DNA of 64,000 bases from Halieaceae bacterium (lineage in GTDB: Bacteria; Pseudomonadota; Gammaproteobacteria; Pseudomonadales; Halieaceae). Below are positions 32,763-43,879 of the stretch, piece by piece (position 1 is the first letter of the stretch; each line of letters begins with the position of its first letter). Both the position numbers and the translations under genes were made by a program. The notes beneath the pieces are model-generated. The model did not search any database and was not told where the DNA came from. It was given only the letters and a program-made list of their open reading frames with translations. The DNA lies in contig CABYND010000002.1 of the NCBI GenBank assembly GCA_902520195.1, positions 161,930-225,929 of the forward strand, read 5' to 3'.

Positions 32763-33536
32763 TTACCGCCGCACCGTGATCCCCTGATCGGCCATGAACG
32801 CCTTGGCCTCGCCCAACGTGTACTCACCAAAGTGGAAGATACTGGCAGCCAACACGGCGTCGGCGCCTCCTTCCGTCACGCCATCGACAAGATGTTGAAG
32901 CGTTCCCACGCCCCCTGAAGCGATCACCGGAATGTTAACGGCGTTAGTAATTGCGCGGGTAATCACCAAATCAAAACCATCGCGGGTGCCGTCGCGATCC
33001 ATACTGGTTAACAAGAGTTCACCAGCACCCAACGCCGCCATCTTTATGGCCCACCCCACCGCTTCAATCCCAGTGGGCTTCCGGCCGCCGTGGGTAAAGA
33101 GCTCATAGCGCGGTGCGTCACCAGGCACCGAGACCTGCTTCACATCAATCGCCACTACAATGCATTGCGATCCGAATCGCGCCGCCGCGTCTCGCACCAG
33201 CTCGGGCTCGTGAATCGCCGCGGTATTGATGCTGACTTTGTCGGCACCCGCGTTAAGCATGGTGCGAATATCCTGCAAAGAGCGGATGCCGCCACCCACT
33301 GTCAGAGGGATAAATACCTCGCCGGCAATTTGCTCCACAGTGTGCACTGTGGTGTCACGCTCTTCGTGGCTTGCGGTGATATCGAGAAACGTGATCTCGT
33401 CAGCGCCCTCTTCGTTATAGCGCCGCGCAATCTCTACCGGGTCGCCGGCGTCGCGAATGCCCACAAAGTTGACGCCCTTTACCACCCGCCCCAGATCCAC
33501 GTCTAGGCAGGGAATGACTCGCTTGGCAAGCGCCAT
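32763..33536 (-). CDS. hisF: Imidazole glycerol phosphate synthase subunit HisF
   Basis: [53 protein letters not shown]. Confidence 0.98.
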   Translation of the reverse strand: MALAKRVIPCLDVDLGRVVKGVNFVGIRDAGDPVEIARRYNEEGADEITFLDITASHEERDTTVHTVEQIAGEVFIPLTVGGGIRSLQDIRTMLNAGADKVSINTAAIHEPELVRDAAARFGSQCIVVAIDVKQVSVPGDAPRYELFTHGGRKPTGIEAVGWAIKMAALGAGELLLTSMDRDGTRDGFDLVITRAITNAVNIPVIASGGVGTLQHLVDGVTEGGADAVLAASIFHFGEYTLGEAKAFMADQGITVRR

Positions 33537-34279
33537 CAGCCGCTTCCCAAATACGCGTCGACCATAGTCTGGGCCACAGCCAGATCCAGCGTGCCCTCAT
33601 AGATCGCGCGCCCGGTAATGGCGCCGCATATTCCCGCTCTTGCGTGTTGCATCAGGCCACGCACATCTTCAAGGTGACTGATGCCGCCCGAGGCAATTAC
33701 CGGTAAACCCGATTCAGCTGCTAGGGCGACCGTTGCCTCAACATTGACGCCTTGCATCATGCCGTCGCGGCCAATATCGGTGTAGACCACCGCGCTCACG
33801 CCAGCACCGGCAAAGCGCTTGGCAAGTTCAGTCGCATCGAGTTCGCTCTCGCTCGCCCAACCCTCAACAGCCACTCGGCCCTCGCGGGCATCGATGCCGA
33901 CAATAATCTGCCCTGGAAAAGCCGCGCACGCTTTATGAACGAAGTCCGGTTCCTTGACCGCCATGGTGCCGATGATAGCGAACTCCACCCCGGCTTCGAG
34001 AAAGCGCGCAATTGTCTCCAAGCAGCGGATACCACCGCCAATCTGAATCGGTAGGGTTGGCAACGCTTTTGAGATCGCTTCGATTATGCCGGCGTTGACG
34101 GGCTCCCCTGCAAAAGCGCCGTCGAGGTCGACAATATGGAGCCGCCGAGCACCCTCGTCGAACCACCGCTGCGCCGTAGCAATGGGATCGTCAGAGAATA
34201 CGGTGCTATCTGCCATGTCGCCCTGCCGCAAGCGCACGCAATGGCCATCTTTTAGATCAATGGCAGGTATTACAAGCAT
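33536..34279 (-). CDS. hisA: Phosphoribosylformimino-5-aminoimidazole carboxamide ribotide isomerase
   Basis: [39 protein letters not shown]. Confidence 0.97.
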   Translation of the reverse strand: MLVIPAIDLKDGHCVRLRQGDMADSTVFSDDPIATAQRWFDEGARRLHIVDLDGAFAGEPVNAGIIEAISKALPTLPIQIGGGIRCLETIARFLEAGVEFAIIGTMAVKEPDFVHKACAAFPGQIIVGIDAREGRVAVEGWASESELDATELAKRFAGAGVSAVVYTDIGRDGMMQGVNVEATVALAAESGLPVIASGGISHLEDVRGLMQHARAGICGAITGRAIYEGTLDLAVAQTMVDAYLGSG

Positions 34280-34923
34280 GTACCATCCCAATCGAGAAAA
34301 TTTTTGAGCAGCGTCAACCCCGCGGTATGGCTCTTCTCCGGATGAAACTGCGTTGCGAACAGGTTCTCCTGCGCAATCGCCGCACAACCGGTGAGGCCAT
34401 AGTCAAAGGTTCCCGCGATAACGGCCTGGTCATCGGGAACCACATGGTAGCTGTGAACAAAATAGAAGCGGGTACCGGGCTCTATGCCGCGCCAAAGGTG
34501 ATGACCCATCACCGGCCGCACCACGTTCCAACCCATGTGCGGCACCTTTAGCCGCTCGCCTCTATCGCTTTGTTGCGCGTCGCCAAAGAAAGCGACCTCG
34601 CCGGGTAACAAATCTAGGCAGGCGACACCCCCATTCTCCTCAGAGTGGGACATCAATGCCTGCATGCCGACGCAAATGGCTAACACCGGTTTGCGGTCCA
34701 CGTTCAGCACCTGATCCAGTAACTGATCACAGCCGAGGCGACCAATCGCCTCCATACAGTCGCGAATACCGCCCACCCCGGGGAATACGACCCGGTCGGC
34801 TTCTAGAATCACTTGGGGTTCATGGCTGACCACGACCTCGGCAGCCCCCGCGTGCTGCAGCGCACTCGCCACAGAGTGCAAATTACCCATGCCGTAATCA
34901 ATTACGGCAACTCTTGGGATCAC
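34270..34923 (-). CDS. hisH: Imidazole glycerol phosphate synthase subunit HisH
   Basis: [23 protein letters not shown]..., [27 protein letters not shown]. Confidence 0.97.
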   Translation of the reverse strand: MIPRVAVIDYGMGNLHSVASALQHAGAAEVVVSHEPQVILEADRVVFPGVGGIRDCMEAIGRLGCDQLLDQVLNVDRKPVLAICVGMQALMSHSEENGGVACLDLLPGEVAFFGDAQQSDRGERLKVPHMGWNVVRPVMGHHLWRGIEPGTRFYFVHSYHVVPDDQAVIAGTFDYGLTGCAAIAQENLFATQFHPEKSHTAGLTLLKNFLDWDGTCL

Positions 34924-34926
34924 GGC

Positions 34927-35535
34927 TTACAAAACCCCTTTGGTCGAGGGGCTGGTGCCGGACATGGCTGCGTCGGGCGCGACCGCCATGCGCAACGCAC
35001 GGCCAAATGCTTTGAACACAGTCTCGGCCTGGTGGTGCGCGTTGTGGCCGCGGAGATTGTCGATGTGAATTGTGAGGTTGGCGTGATTCACAAAGCCCTG
35101 AAAGAACTCGACGACCAGATCAACATCGAACTCGCCGACCTTGGCGCGGGTAAAGGGCACATGAAATTCGAGCCCCGGACGGCCGCTGCAGTCGATCACC
35201 ACCCGCGATAGCGCCTCATCCAACGGTACGTAAGCATGCCCGTAGCGCACTATGCCCTTCTTATCGCCGATCGCTTCGCTAAACGCCTGCCCGAGAGTGA
35301 TGCCAATATCCTCCACCGTGTGATGTGCATCGATGTGCAGGTCTCCCTTGGCCTTGATATCGAGATCCACCTGACCGTGTCGGGCAATCTGATCCAGCAT
35401 ATGCTCGAGGAAAGGCAACCCTGTGTCGAGGGTGCATTGGCCGCTGCCATCGAGGCAGAGCTCGACCGCAATCTGGGTCTCAAGGGTCTCCCGACTGACT
35501 GATGCCTTGCGAGCGCCCGCTTCCTGCTGACTCAT
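34927..35535 (-). CDS. hisB: Imidazoleglycerol-phosphate dehydratase
   Basis: [48 protein letters not shown]. Confidence 0.97.
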   Translation of the reverse strand: MSQQEAGARKASVSRETLETQIAVELCLDGSGQCTLDTGLPFLEHMLDQIARHGQVDLDIKAKGDLHIDAHHTVEDIGITLGQAFSEAIGDKKGIVRYGHAYVPLDEALSRVVIDCSGRPGLEFHVPFTRAKVGEFDVDLVVEFFQGFVNHANLTIHIDNLRGHNAHHQAETVFKAFGRALRMAVAPDAAMSGTSPSTKGVL

Positions 35536-35632
35536 ACTGTATTCTCCGGGCAACCCGCTAGACCTCACGGGCGCTACACTGAGACATTGTATAGAAAGAG
35601 CACTGCTACTTCATTGCGAAGCTTTACCACTA

Positions 35633-36718
35633 ATGAGTGAAAAAGATCACATTGCCGGAGCGTTGCTCGAGTGGTTTGAACAGCACGGCCGCAAAGACCT
35701 GCCCTGGCAGACAAACCGCACGCCCTACCGCGTATGGATATCAGAGATCATGCTTCAGCAAACCCAGGTCAGCACGGTAATTCCCTTTTACGAGCGTTTT
35801 ATGACGCAGCTACCCACAGTTGAAGAGCTGGCCGCTGCCACCGAGGACAGTGTGCTTCACTTATGGACCGGCCTCGGCTATTACGCCCGCGCCCGCAACC
35901 TGCACCGCTGCGCTAAGCAAGTTTGCGCATCGCACAAAGGTGTATTCCCAAGTGACCGTGCGGGCCTGGAGGCGCTCCCAGGCATTGGGCGCTCTACCGC
36001 CGGCGCAATCCTCTCGCTGGCCATGGATACTCGAGCGCCGATTCTTGATGGCAACGTAAAGCGGGTGCTCGCGCGTTACCACGCGGTAGCAGGCTGGCCC
36101 GGTCAGCGGGTCGTGAGTGATACGCTGTGGTCGCATGCCGAGAACCACACGCCGCAGAAGCGCGTCGCTGACTATACGCAAGCAATCATGGATCTTGGCG
36201 CGACCTGCTGCACGCGCAGCCGGCCCATCTGTGAGCAGTGCCCCCTAAAGCGGGGTTGCGCAGCTTGCGCGCAGGGTCGACAAAGTGATTTTCCCGGCCG
36301 AAAGCCGCGCAAGCCGATTCCCCTGAAACAACGCTGGCTCGCCGTGGTCACACGCCCGCCCGGGGAGGTTTTGCTGCAAAAACGATCGGACTCAGGTATC
36401 TGGGGCGGCCTCTGGGCGCCGCCGGAATTTGAGACCGCATCTACTGCCGAAGCCTGGATTGCCAACACCTTGTCGCTAAAAGCAGAGCGCTGTCGAATAG
36501 ACGAGCCGTTTCACCACACCTTCACGCACTTCAAGCTGGAGGCTCACCTGGTGAGAGCACAATGCGCCGCGAACCACCCTGAGACGATTGACGTAAAATC
36601 CGACGTCGATCACTTACAATGGTTTGCTTTTCACCCACTCCCCTCGGTGGGTCTGCCCGCGCCCATTGTGCGGCTACTAGCCAGGTTAGGGAATGAAAAC
36701 CCTCAAAGGAGCAACTGA
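35633..36718 (+). CDS. mutY: A/G-specific adenine glycosylase
   Basis: [40 protein letters not shown], 4Fe-4S cysteines [18 protein letters not shown]. Confidence 0.97.
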   Translation: MSEKDHIAGALLEWFEQHGRKDLPWQTNRTPYRVWISEIMLQQTQVSTVIPFYERFMTQLPTVEELAAATEDSVLHLWTGLGYYARARNLHRCAKQVCASHKGVFPSDRAGLEALPGIGRSTAGAILSLAMDTRAPILDGNVKRVLARYHAVAGWPGQRVVSDTLWSHAENHTPQKRVADYTQAIMDLGATCCTRSRPICEQCPLKRGCAACAQGRQSDFPGRKPRKPIPLKQRWLAVVTRPPGEVLLQKRSDSGIWGGLWAPPEFETASTAEAWIANTLSLKAERCRIDEPFHHTFTHFKLEAHLVRAQCAANHPETIDVKSDVDHLQWFAFHPLPSVGLPAPIVRLLARLGNENPQRSN

Positions 36719-36990
36719 TGGCGAGAATCGTTCACTGCCGACGCTACGGTGAAAACCTCGAGGGACTCGAGAGGCCACCCCTGCCCGGCGCCAAAGGCCG
36801 GGATATTTTTGACAACGTCTCAAAGAAAGCGTGGCTCGAGTGGCAGGGCCACCAGACCATGCTCATCAACGAAAAACACCTCAGCCTAATGGATCCGGAA
36901 GCGCGCAAGTACCTCATGGTTGAGATGGAAAAGTTTCTAGCTGGCGAAGACTTTGATCAGGTTGAAGGTTATGTGCCGCCCAATGAGTAA
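36718..36990 (+). CDS. yggX: Probable Fe(2+)-trafficking protein YggX
   Basis: [66 protein letters not shown]. Confidence 0.95.
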   Translation: MARIVHCRRYGENLEGLERPPLPGAKGRDIFDNVSKKAWLEWQGHQTMLINEKHLSLMDPEARKYLMVEMEKFLAGEDFDQVEGYVPPNE

Positions 36991-37003
36991 CCACCTGATC
37001 ATG

Positions 37004-37047
37004 CTGCATTCCAAACTAGTTGGCCGCAATTCGATACTGGAATGCAG
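37004..37047. promoter_or_regulatory. Perfect 10-bp inverted repeat at the start of the RND operon
   Basis: CTGCATTCCA (37004-37013) and TGGAATGCAG (37038-37047), 24-nt spacer, second arm overlapping the first ATG of the adaptor gene. Confidence 0.5.
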
Positions 37048-38139
37048 ACAATGAACGCCAAATCCTGGGTCATCACTGTTTCAATGTGCGGCTTTGTTAC
37101 GGCTGCTTTGGCCGGGATCAAGTTTGTACAGATTTCGCAGGCCATAGCGTTTATGGAGAGCTTCCCGCCCGCCTACGAGACTGTCACCGTTGCCGGCGCC
37201 GAGGCTGACCAGTGGCAGCCCACTCGGCTTCTGAGCGGCACCGTGCAGTCACCCGAGCACCTTGTCATCTCAGCAGAGACACCCGGCCGGATTGTGGAGC
37301 TCCCGTATCAAAGCGGCAACACCGTCCCTGCTGGTGCCGAGGTGCTAGTGCTATTCGATGACGACATCGAAGCCCAACAAGACGCGCTACGAGCTGACCT
37401 AAACCTCGTTGAAACCCAGTTATCACGAAATCTCACGCTGGAGGCGGACTCATTGGTTTCACAGGACCAGCTGGACATCCTCAGGGCTCGTAATCTGTCG
37501 CTGACCGCGCAGATAGCGGCACTTGAGGCGCGCCTGAGTCGCATGACAGTGCGTGCGCCGTTTGCCGGCAAGATGGGTATTTACACGCAACGTGTTGGCG
37601 ATTTAATGCGCGTCGGTGAGGTGCTCACGACCCTAACGGGTCTGACAGCCATGCGATGGATTGACTTTAAGGTCCCGCAAGGCCTCGCCAGCATTGTGGT
37701 CGGGGATACCGTCGAGATCCGTGACGTTAACGGCTTCTTTTCCGAGCCAGCCAGAGTCATCGCCGTCTCCGCTGCGTTCAGTGACGAAACTCGGACCTAC
37801 GAGGTCCGCGCTGAACTCAAGGCGCCCGCGCTCAAGCATGGCTCACTTGTGCAAGTGGCAGTGGCTACTGGCCCCCTTGAGAACTTAATGTCGGTGCCAA
37901 AACGCAGCGTGCGCTGGGACGTCCAAGGTCCACACGTATTTGTCGTTGAAGAAGCCGAGGCAAATGCCTTCCTTCCACACCGCGCCAGCATCCGGCGAGT
38001 AGAAGTTCGTGGAGAGAGCCGTGACAAGCTATTCATCACTGGAGAGATGGCCCCTGGCGAGCTCGTCGCCAATCGTGGGGCGTTTAAGCTGCAGGACAAT
38101 CTCCTTGTAGCAGTTCATGCCCTCAACACAGACCAATGA
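37042..38139 (+). CDS. RND efflux periplasmic adaptor (MFP/HlyD family)
   Basis: SGTVQSPEHLVISAETPGRIVELPYQSGNTVPAGAEVLVLFDDD...MTVRAPFAGKMGIYTQRVGDLMRVGEVL; start may be ATG 37051. Confidence 0.92.
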   Translation: MQTMNAKSWVITVSMCGFVTAALAGIKFVQISQAIAFMESFPPAYETVTVAGAEADQWQPTRLLSGTVQSPEHLVISAETPGRIVELPYQSGNTVPAGAEVLVLFDDDIEAQQDALRADLNLVETQLSRNLTLEADSLVSQDQLDILRARNLSLTAQIAALEARLSRMTVRAPFAGKMGIYTQRVGDLMRVGEVLTTLTGLTAMRWIDFKVPQGLASIVVGDTVEIRDVNGFFSEPARVIAVSAAFSDETRTYEVRAELKAPALKHGSLVQVAVATGPLENLMSVPKRSVRWDVQGPHVFVVEEAEANAFLPHRASIRRVEVRGESRDKLFITGEMAPGELVANRGAFKLQDNLLVAVHALNTDQ

Positions 38140-41100
38140 TCCCTCCTCCTGCCTCGCCACGATGGACTGACCTCTTCATTAAGAGGCCCGTGGTGGCGGT
38201 TGTGGTTTGTCTTAGCCTGTTGCTCGTCGGAATTCGATCGGTAGTGAATCTCCCGGTAATTTCGTTCCCAATTATTGAAAGCTCTTCGGTCGCGATAGTA
38301 ACAATCTACCCCGGAGCCAGCGCTGAAACTGTGCAAGGTTTTGTGACCGAGCCAATTGAGCGGGCCGCCAGCAGTGTACCTGGGCTCGACTACATCGAAT
38401 CAGTGAGCACTGCAGGTTCGAGCACCGTTACTTTATGGCTAAAACTTAATCAGGATACTACCGAGGTAATTTCTACACTTTCCACCAGATTGAGCCAGAT
38501 CCGCCTCGAGTTGCCAGGAGGAGCCGAGGATCCAGCTATCCAAATAAGTCGTGCCGACACACCTTGGGCAAGTTTCTATCTCGCGCTGCGTATTCCATCA
38601 AATCGAACCTATGCAGGCGTAAGCGACCTGATACACCGAGACATCATCCCCTCGCTAGCTGCCATACCTGACGTCGAGCGAGTAGAAAACGATGGACTGC
38701 AGCAGTCAATGCGCATCTGGCTCAACCCATGGAAGATGGCGGCACTCGGTGTCAGTGCGACCGACATCTCAAGCGCTCTTAGACGCAACAACGTTATCGG
38801 CACTTTCGGGCGGACCGAGAACAACTCCCAAAGAATTAACTTAAAAACAAACAGTGAAGCCAAGACACCCTCTGACTTTGCAAATATGTTGATCCAAAAT
38901 GACGGCAACTCAGAAATTCGCCTCGGCGATGTGGCTGAAATTGAAATCGGCACAACGGAACTAAATAATCTCGACCGCTACAATCAGGATCGAGTGATTT
39001 TTATTGGGGTTTATCCTGAGCCAGGCACCAGCGAGATCGAGGTTGGCGACAGCTTGTACAAAACCGTCGAGAAAATAAACCAATCACTTCCCGACGATCT
39101 CCAGCTATTCATACCTTATGATAATTCTCGATATATGCGCCAGGCCGTTGCGGAAATCTTCAGCACCCTGGGAGAAACGATTTTATTAGTTGGGTTGGTC
39201 GTGCTAACGCTTATGGGCTCTGCTCGAAGCGCCCTTGTGCCACTTTTAACAATTCCAATTTCCATTTTGGGCGCCACCGCTGCGATATCCCTAATGGGTT
39301 TTTCAATAAATCTGCTCACAATTCTAGCGATAGTACTCTCTGTTGGTTTAGTGGTAGACGACGCCATTGTGGTCGTTGAGAACGTCGCCAGAAACCTCCG
39401 TGAGGGCATGACGCGAAAGGAGGCCGCTCTGGCTTCGTCCCGAAGACTTTTAACCCCGATTATTGCAATGACGATGACCTTAGCAGTGGTTTACGCGCCA
39501 ATAGGCTTTCTCTCCGGATTGTCTGGCGTGTTGTTCAAAGAGTTCGCCTTCACGCTAGCTATCGCAGTTCTGATATCCGGCTTCGTTGCAATCACGCTAT
39601 CACCCGTTCTGAGTGCCTGGGTATGCCCAGATAAGGGGCACGAAACCAACATGTCACTGTGGGTGAATAATCGCTTTGAGAATGTTGTCGAGCGGTATGG
39701 ATGTGTTGTGGATTTCTCGCTTCACTGGAGATGGCAGCTGGTATTAGGGGGCTTTTTTCTATCGTTACTTATTGCGCCTCTTTACGTTTTCTCTCTGAAG
39801 GAGCTCTCGCCCACTGAAGATGAAAGCAACATCATGCTGGTGGTCGAAGCAGCTCCAGAGGCGTCGATTGATGAGACCGTAAGTGGCTTTAAAGATGCTG
39901 TCGATGTGATGCTAACAGAGCCCACAACTTCCGCCATTTGGCAAAGCATAAATCCTGGGTTTGGATTTGGCGGTCATGAGTTTGTCTCGCCTGATGAGCG
40001 AAGTGTCAGCATCCATGAGCTCTTGCCAGTTATGACTGAACGGCTGAAGAATGTGTCAACAATAAGTGCATTCCCCTCCACTACCCCTTCACTGCCCACG
40101 GCCGGCCAATATGATCTTGAGGTTGTAATCACGTCTAGTGACTCCCTAGACAACATGCGCCGCCTCGCCAGTGCCATGGCAGGTCGGGCAATGGACTCGG
40201 GACTGTTTTATTTTTTTGAGAGCGGCCTCAAGATCGATTTGCTGGCGGTGGAATACCAGCTAGATAAGGACCGCATGGCTGATCTGGGCATGAGTTTGGG
40301 AGATCTGACCTCTCAAATGGATCTCTTTGTCTCAGAGGGCTACGTGACTCGGTATGACGAACGCGGCCGGGCCTACCGGGTGATCCCGCAGCTACACCAG
40401 GCCTTCAAGGGCTCGCCAGAGGCACTTCTGGATACGCCAGTGGTGCTGCCCTCTGGGGAACAAGTTCCCTTTGGTGCCTTCGCCACTTTGCAACGCACTA
40501 CCGAGCCCCGAGCACTGACTCGTTTTCAGCAAAAGAATAGCTTCAAGCTCTTTGGGGGCGTGATTCCCGGCTACACCAAAGATCAAGCGCTGACCTATGT
40601 GGAGGAGCTGGCCGACGAACTTTTGCCACCGGGGTACATTCTGGATTACACCGGCGAGTCCCGGGAAATAAGGCGTGAGGGGAACACTATGATCAACGTG
40701 CTCGGGCTCTCCTTAATCATGGTGTTTTTGGTGCTGGCGCTCCAATTCGACAGCTTCCGCGACCCACTAATTATTTTGCTAGGCTCGGCACCGCTGGCAT
40801 TGTTCGCTGCACTGGTGATCACCTTCACAGGCTTCACCACCATCAATATCTACTCACAGGTGGGGTTGATCACGCTAGTGGGGCTCATCTCCAAAAACGC
40901 GATCTTGATTGTGGAGTTTGCCAACCAAGCGCAGGCACAGGGGATGAATAAGCTGGAGGCGATCAAGGCTGGCTCGCTTTACCGGCTCAGACCCGTGCTC
41001 ATGACCACCGGTGCCACGATATTTGGTCATTTCCCGCTCGTGTTAGTTGAAGGTGCTGGCGCCGAGGCACGCAACAGCATCGGCTTTATTCTGGTGATCG

Positions 41101-41237
41101 GTATGTTGATCGGTACACTGTTCACGCTAGTGTTATTACCTGCGATTTACGCGCTGCTGGCATCGAATCATCAATCGGCAGAGCCCGACACTGGCAGCAC
41201 CGCCACAGAAGAACCGAACCAATCGATACCGGCCTAA
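38136..41237 (+). CDS. RND efflux transporter permease (AcrB/MexF family)
   Basis: 1033 aa; SAETVQGFVTEPIERAASSVPGLDYIES, ILAIVLSVGLVVDDAIVVVENVARNLREGMTRKEAALASSRRLLTPI, GLISKNAILIVEFANQAQ. Confidence 0.96.
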   Translation: MIPPPASPRWTDLFIKRPVVAVVVCLSLLLVGIRSVVNLPVISFPIIESSSVAIVTIYPGASAETVQGFVTEPIERAASSVPGLDYIESVSTAGSSTVTLWLKLNQDTTEVISTLSTRLSQIRLELPGGAEDPAIQISRADTPWASFYLALRIPSNRTYAGVSDLIHRDIIPSLAAIPDVERVENDGLQQSMRIWLNPWKMAALGVSATDISSALRRNNVIGTFGRTENNSQRINLKTNSEAKTPSDFANMLIQNDGNSEIRLGDVAEIEIGTTELNNLDRYNQDRVIFIGVYPEPGTSEIEVGDSLYKTVEKINQSLPDDLQLFIPYDNSRYMRQAVAEIFSTLGETILLVGLVVLTLMGSARSALVPLLTIPISILGATAAISLMGFSINLLTILAIVLSVGLVVDDAIVVVENVARNLREGMTRKEAALASSRRLLTPIIAMTMTLAVVYAPIGFLSGLSGVLFKEFAFTLAIAVLISGFVAITLSPVLSAWVCPDKGHETNMSLWVNNRFENVVERYGCVVDFSLHWRWQLVLGGFFLSLLIAPLYVFSLKELSPTEDESNIMLVVEAAPEASIDETVSGFKDAVDVMLTEPTTSAIWQSINPGFGFGGHEFVSPDERSVSIHELLPVMTERLKNVSTISAFPSTTPSLPTAGQYDLEVVITSSDSLDNMRRLASAMAGRAMDSGLFYFFESGLKIDLLAVEYQLDKDRMADLGMSLGDLTSQMDLFVSEGYVTRYDERGRAYRVIPQLHQAFKGSPEALLDTPVVLPSGEQVPFGAFATLQRTTEPRALTRFQQKNSFKLFGGVIPGYTKDQALTYVEELADELLPPGYILDYTGESREIRREGNTMINVLGLSLIMVFLVLALQFDSFRDPLIILLGSAPLALFAALVITFTGFTTINIYSQVGLITLVGLISKNAILIVEFANQAQAQGMNKLEAIKAGSLYRLRPVLMTTGATIFGHFPLVLVEGAGAEARNSIGFILVIGMLIGTLFTLVLLPAIYALLASNHQSAEPDTGSTATEEPNQSIPA

Positions 41238-41315
41238 CATCAGGCCTCGCGTTACTTGACGCGTGGAGGGTGCGCGGGTTTAATACGCGGCCTTCACGCT
41301 GTGCGCCCCTCTTTT

Positions 41316-41391
41316 GCCCAGGTAGCTCAGTTGGTAGAGCAGTGGACTGAAAATCCTCGTGTCGGTGGTTCGATTCCGCCCCTGGGCACCA
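41316..41391 (+). tRNA. tRNA-Phe (GAA), CCA encoded
   Basis: GCCCAGG...CCTGGGC acceptor stem, GCTCAGTTGGTAGAGC D arm, CTGAAAA anticodon loop, GGTGG-TTCGATT-CCGCC T arm, ACCA end; anticodon stem GTGGA/TCCTC has a U28-U42 mismatch. Confidence 0.95.
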
Positions 41392-41452
41392 TTAAAAACC
41401 GGAAATATCCATATAAATTAAAGGCTAAATGAGGTTCTGTTTGCCTTACTCC

Positions 41453-41486
41453 CCAATGTACTCCCCAAAATTTGGGGCGACATTGG
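41453..41486. repeat. Near-perfect 34-nt inverted repeat just downstream of tRNA-Phe
   Basis: CCAATGT-ACT-CCCCAAA-A-TTTGGGG-CG-ACATTGG. Confidence 0.8.
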
Positions 41487-41801
41487 CTTATTTCATCCAG
41501 AAACAATTCGCGCCGGTTCGGCTTAGTAATGCTGTTTCTCTAGCTCTGCAGATGACGCACCGATAATGCAATCTTCCGGTTTTGACCCACTTGGATTGAG
41601 GTTGAATAGCGGCGATCGGAAGTAACGGTCCCCAATGCGTCAGGCTCTTAACCTCTGATTCTCTCCCCATGAACGAAACTCTAAGCCGATTCGGAGGGTG
41701 AAAAACCCTATAACAATTGCTAAATCACTTTCCGGGCGGATCTCGATGAGGGAAAGCAATAGCATCCCAGCGGGGAAGCCCACAAAAATATAAGGGAAGG
41801 T

Positions 41802-42053
41802 TCACAAGGCTGCTGCGTAAATGTCTCTGATGCGTGTTTCTAGGATTGCCATGGCGGCGTAGCCACCAAGAAATCCAGAGCCTACGCCTGGAATCCATTC
41901 AGTTAAAAAGTTTATCCAAGATAGGTCGAACCAGTTGAATATGTTGATGCCCCACCACAAAGCTTTAAGTGCCCAATAAAAACCTGTCCAGCAAAGGACC
42001 ATTGCTAACATGAGCACGAAAGACCAAAGCAGAGACCGGATAAGTTTAGTCAT
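41802..42053 (-). CDS. Small hypothetical membrane protein
   Basis: 83 aa with TM-like segments MTKLIRSLLWSFVLMLAMVLCWTGFYWAL and GSGFLGGYAAMAILE. Confidence 0.55.
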   Translation of the reverse strand: MTKLIRSLLWSFVLMLAMVLCWTGFYWALKALWWGINIFNWFDLSWINFLTEWIPGVGSGFLGGYAAMAILETRIRDIYAAAL

Positions 42054-42119
42054 GTCCTGTAGCCTCCGGCGGCTCGAGCCTTGACGTAACCGAGCGTTAA
42101 GTTTTTTGAATTCTTTCGA

Positions 42120-42305
42120 ACCACAACGTAACTCCAGATAACTCAGGAACTAAACCATTCGTACTTGATTTGAGACGACTCAAGACGGGTGATTTTATTT
42201 CTCTTTTGTCATTATTTTATCAGGGATCTACACCCCCCCCCGGGAGGGGCTAACTGCCGTTGTGATTGTGATGTTTACCGCCCAGATACATTAGGGGTGG
42301 GATTG
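42120..42305. repeat. Intergenic repeat family, copy 1 (long form)
   Basis: Shares GATAACTCAGGAACTAA and G/C palindrome + TAACTGCCGTTGTGATTGTGATGTTTACCGCCCAGATACATTAGG with the other copies. Confidence 0.85.
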
Positions 42306-42554
42306 AGTTCATAGCCGCTAGCATGTTTAGAAAAATCTTGAGGAGAAGCAGTGCAGTCGGATTGGAGAAACTCATATTCATGGTAGAAATTTATTTGGTC
42401 AGAACCCTGTTCCCCGGAAACGCCGGCAGCTGCACACCAAAAGGATGACTGAACCTGGAAGGTCGTGAAGTCACTACGGTTGTGAAAGTTTAGCGTCACA
42501 GCAATTTATTAGGTTCCCCGTAGCTAGAGACGCCTTGTGATAATTTTTGAAACC

Positions 42555-43679
42555 TCAATCCAAGCTAGGATTAAGAAGGTATTTGCCTCCAGTCCGTAAC
42601 TCACTCATTCGAACCAATACCTCAGGGTTTAGTGCCCCGGTCATCGATATTTCTTCTTCATAGGAGCTAGCGAATATGGTCGTGAGGTTGGCTGCCACGA
42701 CATTCCTTAGACGTTCCATTTCAGTGCCACCGATTCCTCGTAAATGAGTATCCAGCAAAAATCCTTCTATCCCCCAGTCCAAACCAAAGGACCGTTTGAT
42801 AACAGTCGGCGACGGATTAAGTCCCCCGTAGATATAGAGATGCTTTCGCAACCCGGCATTTAAAGTCGGTGGGTTTCCTTGGTCTTCACTGAACACTTTG
42901 TGCATCGAGTTGAGTAACTGTCCAGCCAATTCACCGCCACCAATTGCATCAAAAGCAACAGTCGCGCCGGTCTCCAGAATATATTTTTCTAGTGTTCTGG
43001 AAAACCGCCCGTCTTCATAGTTCAAAACGTACCTTGCTCCGATTGCGCTAAGAATTCTCGCTTGCTGAGTATTCCGTACGATATTTATTAGTGGGACTTC
43101 CTCAGCAATGCATAATCGCTGCAACATTTGACCAAGATTTGATGCCGCGGCGGTATTTATAAGTGCGGAATGTCCCCCTGACCGCATGACCATAAGCATG
43201 CTGAGCGCCGTGAGCGGATTGATAAAGGCGGAAGCGCCCTGCCTCGGGGATAAGTCTTGGTCAATTTTTAAACAAGAATTAACGTCAATTAACAAATACC
43301 TCTGATAGGTACCGTCGCCCTTCACAGCAACTGTCTTACCTAAAAGCCGTTTTGCCGCCGCTGAGGTGCCCGCAGCGACGACCACGCCCGCCCCCTCTCT
43401 ACCAAAGACCAACGCTTTACCGATGCGACTTAGTAATGCACTGAGCTTATTATTCGGGATGCTTCCCTGAATTCCGAATCTTTTGCCGTCGGTCACCCGC
43501 GCCAAAGTTGAGAGAGTTGCGCCAGCCAAAAGCCCTTTGAGGTCTATTGGATTAAATGGTGCAGCCTGCACTTCGACCAATACCTGGTTCTCCAGACATT
43601 CCGGGACTTTTGTCTTTTCAATAAAAAGTTCCAAGCGTCCGTCTGGTGTTATGAGAGAGATTAATCGCCTATTTTCCAT
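42555..43679 (-). CDS. MDR-type zinc-binding dehydrogenase-like protein
   Basis: ECLENQVLVEVQAAPFNPIDLKGLLAG..., GREGAGVVVAAGTS, SALINTAAASNLGQMLQRLC. Confidence 0.8.
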   Translation of the reverse strand: MENRRLISLITPDGRLELFIEKTKVPECLENQVLVEVQAAPFNPIDLKGLLAGATLSTLARVTDGKRFGIQGSIPNNKLSALLSRIGKALVFGREGAGVVVAAGTSAAAKRLLGKTVAVKGDGTYQRYLLIDVNSCLKIDQDLSPRQGASAFINPLTALSMLMVMRSGGHSALINTAAASNLGQMLQRLCIAEEVPLINIVRNTQQARILSAIGARYVLNYEDGRFSRTLEKYILETGATVAFDAIGGGELAGQLLNSMHKVFSEDQGNPPTLNAGLRKHLYIYGGLNPSPTVIKRSFGLDWGIEGFLLDTHLRGIGGTEMERLRNVVAANLTTIFASSYEEEISMTGALNPEVLVRMSELRTGGKYLLNPSLD

Positions 43680-43879
43680 ACCTTGAGGACCGCCCAGTTT
43701 TGCAAAGTTGTGATTCACGCAAAAAAAACTGGCTGCTTGCAGCAATACGATTTGCGATGACCGAGATTATGTCACCTAAAGTTGCTGATCTCGCAATTAA
43801 GAGGGGGCAGAGGTATGTCAGCGACGAGAAGGGTAACGACGCGGGGAGTTGTGAATTCTTCCTAGCGTCAACAAAACTC

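Noticed and set aside
42275-42499. 74-aa minus-strand ORF ending in VSGR
   Set aside because: Its 3' end is formed by repeat copy 1 in a frame not shared by the other copies; no support as a gene.
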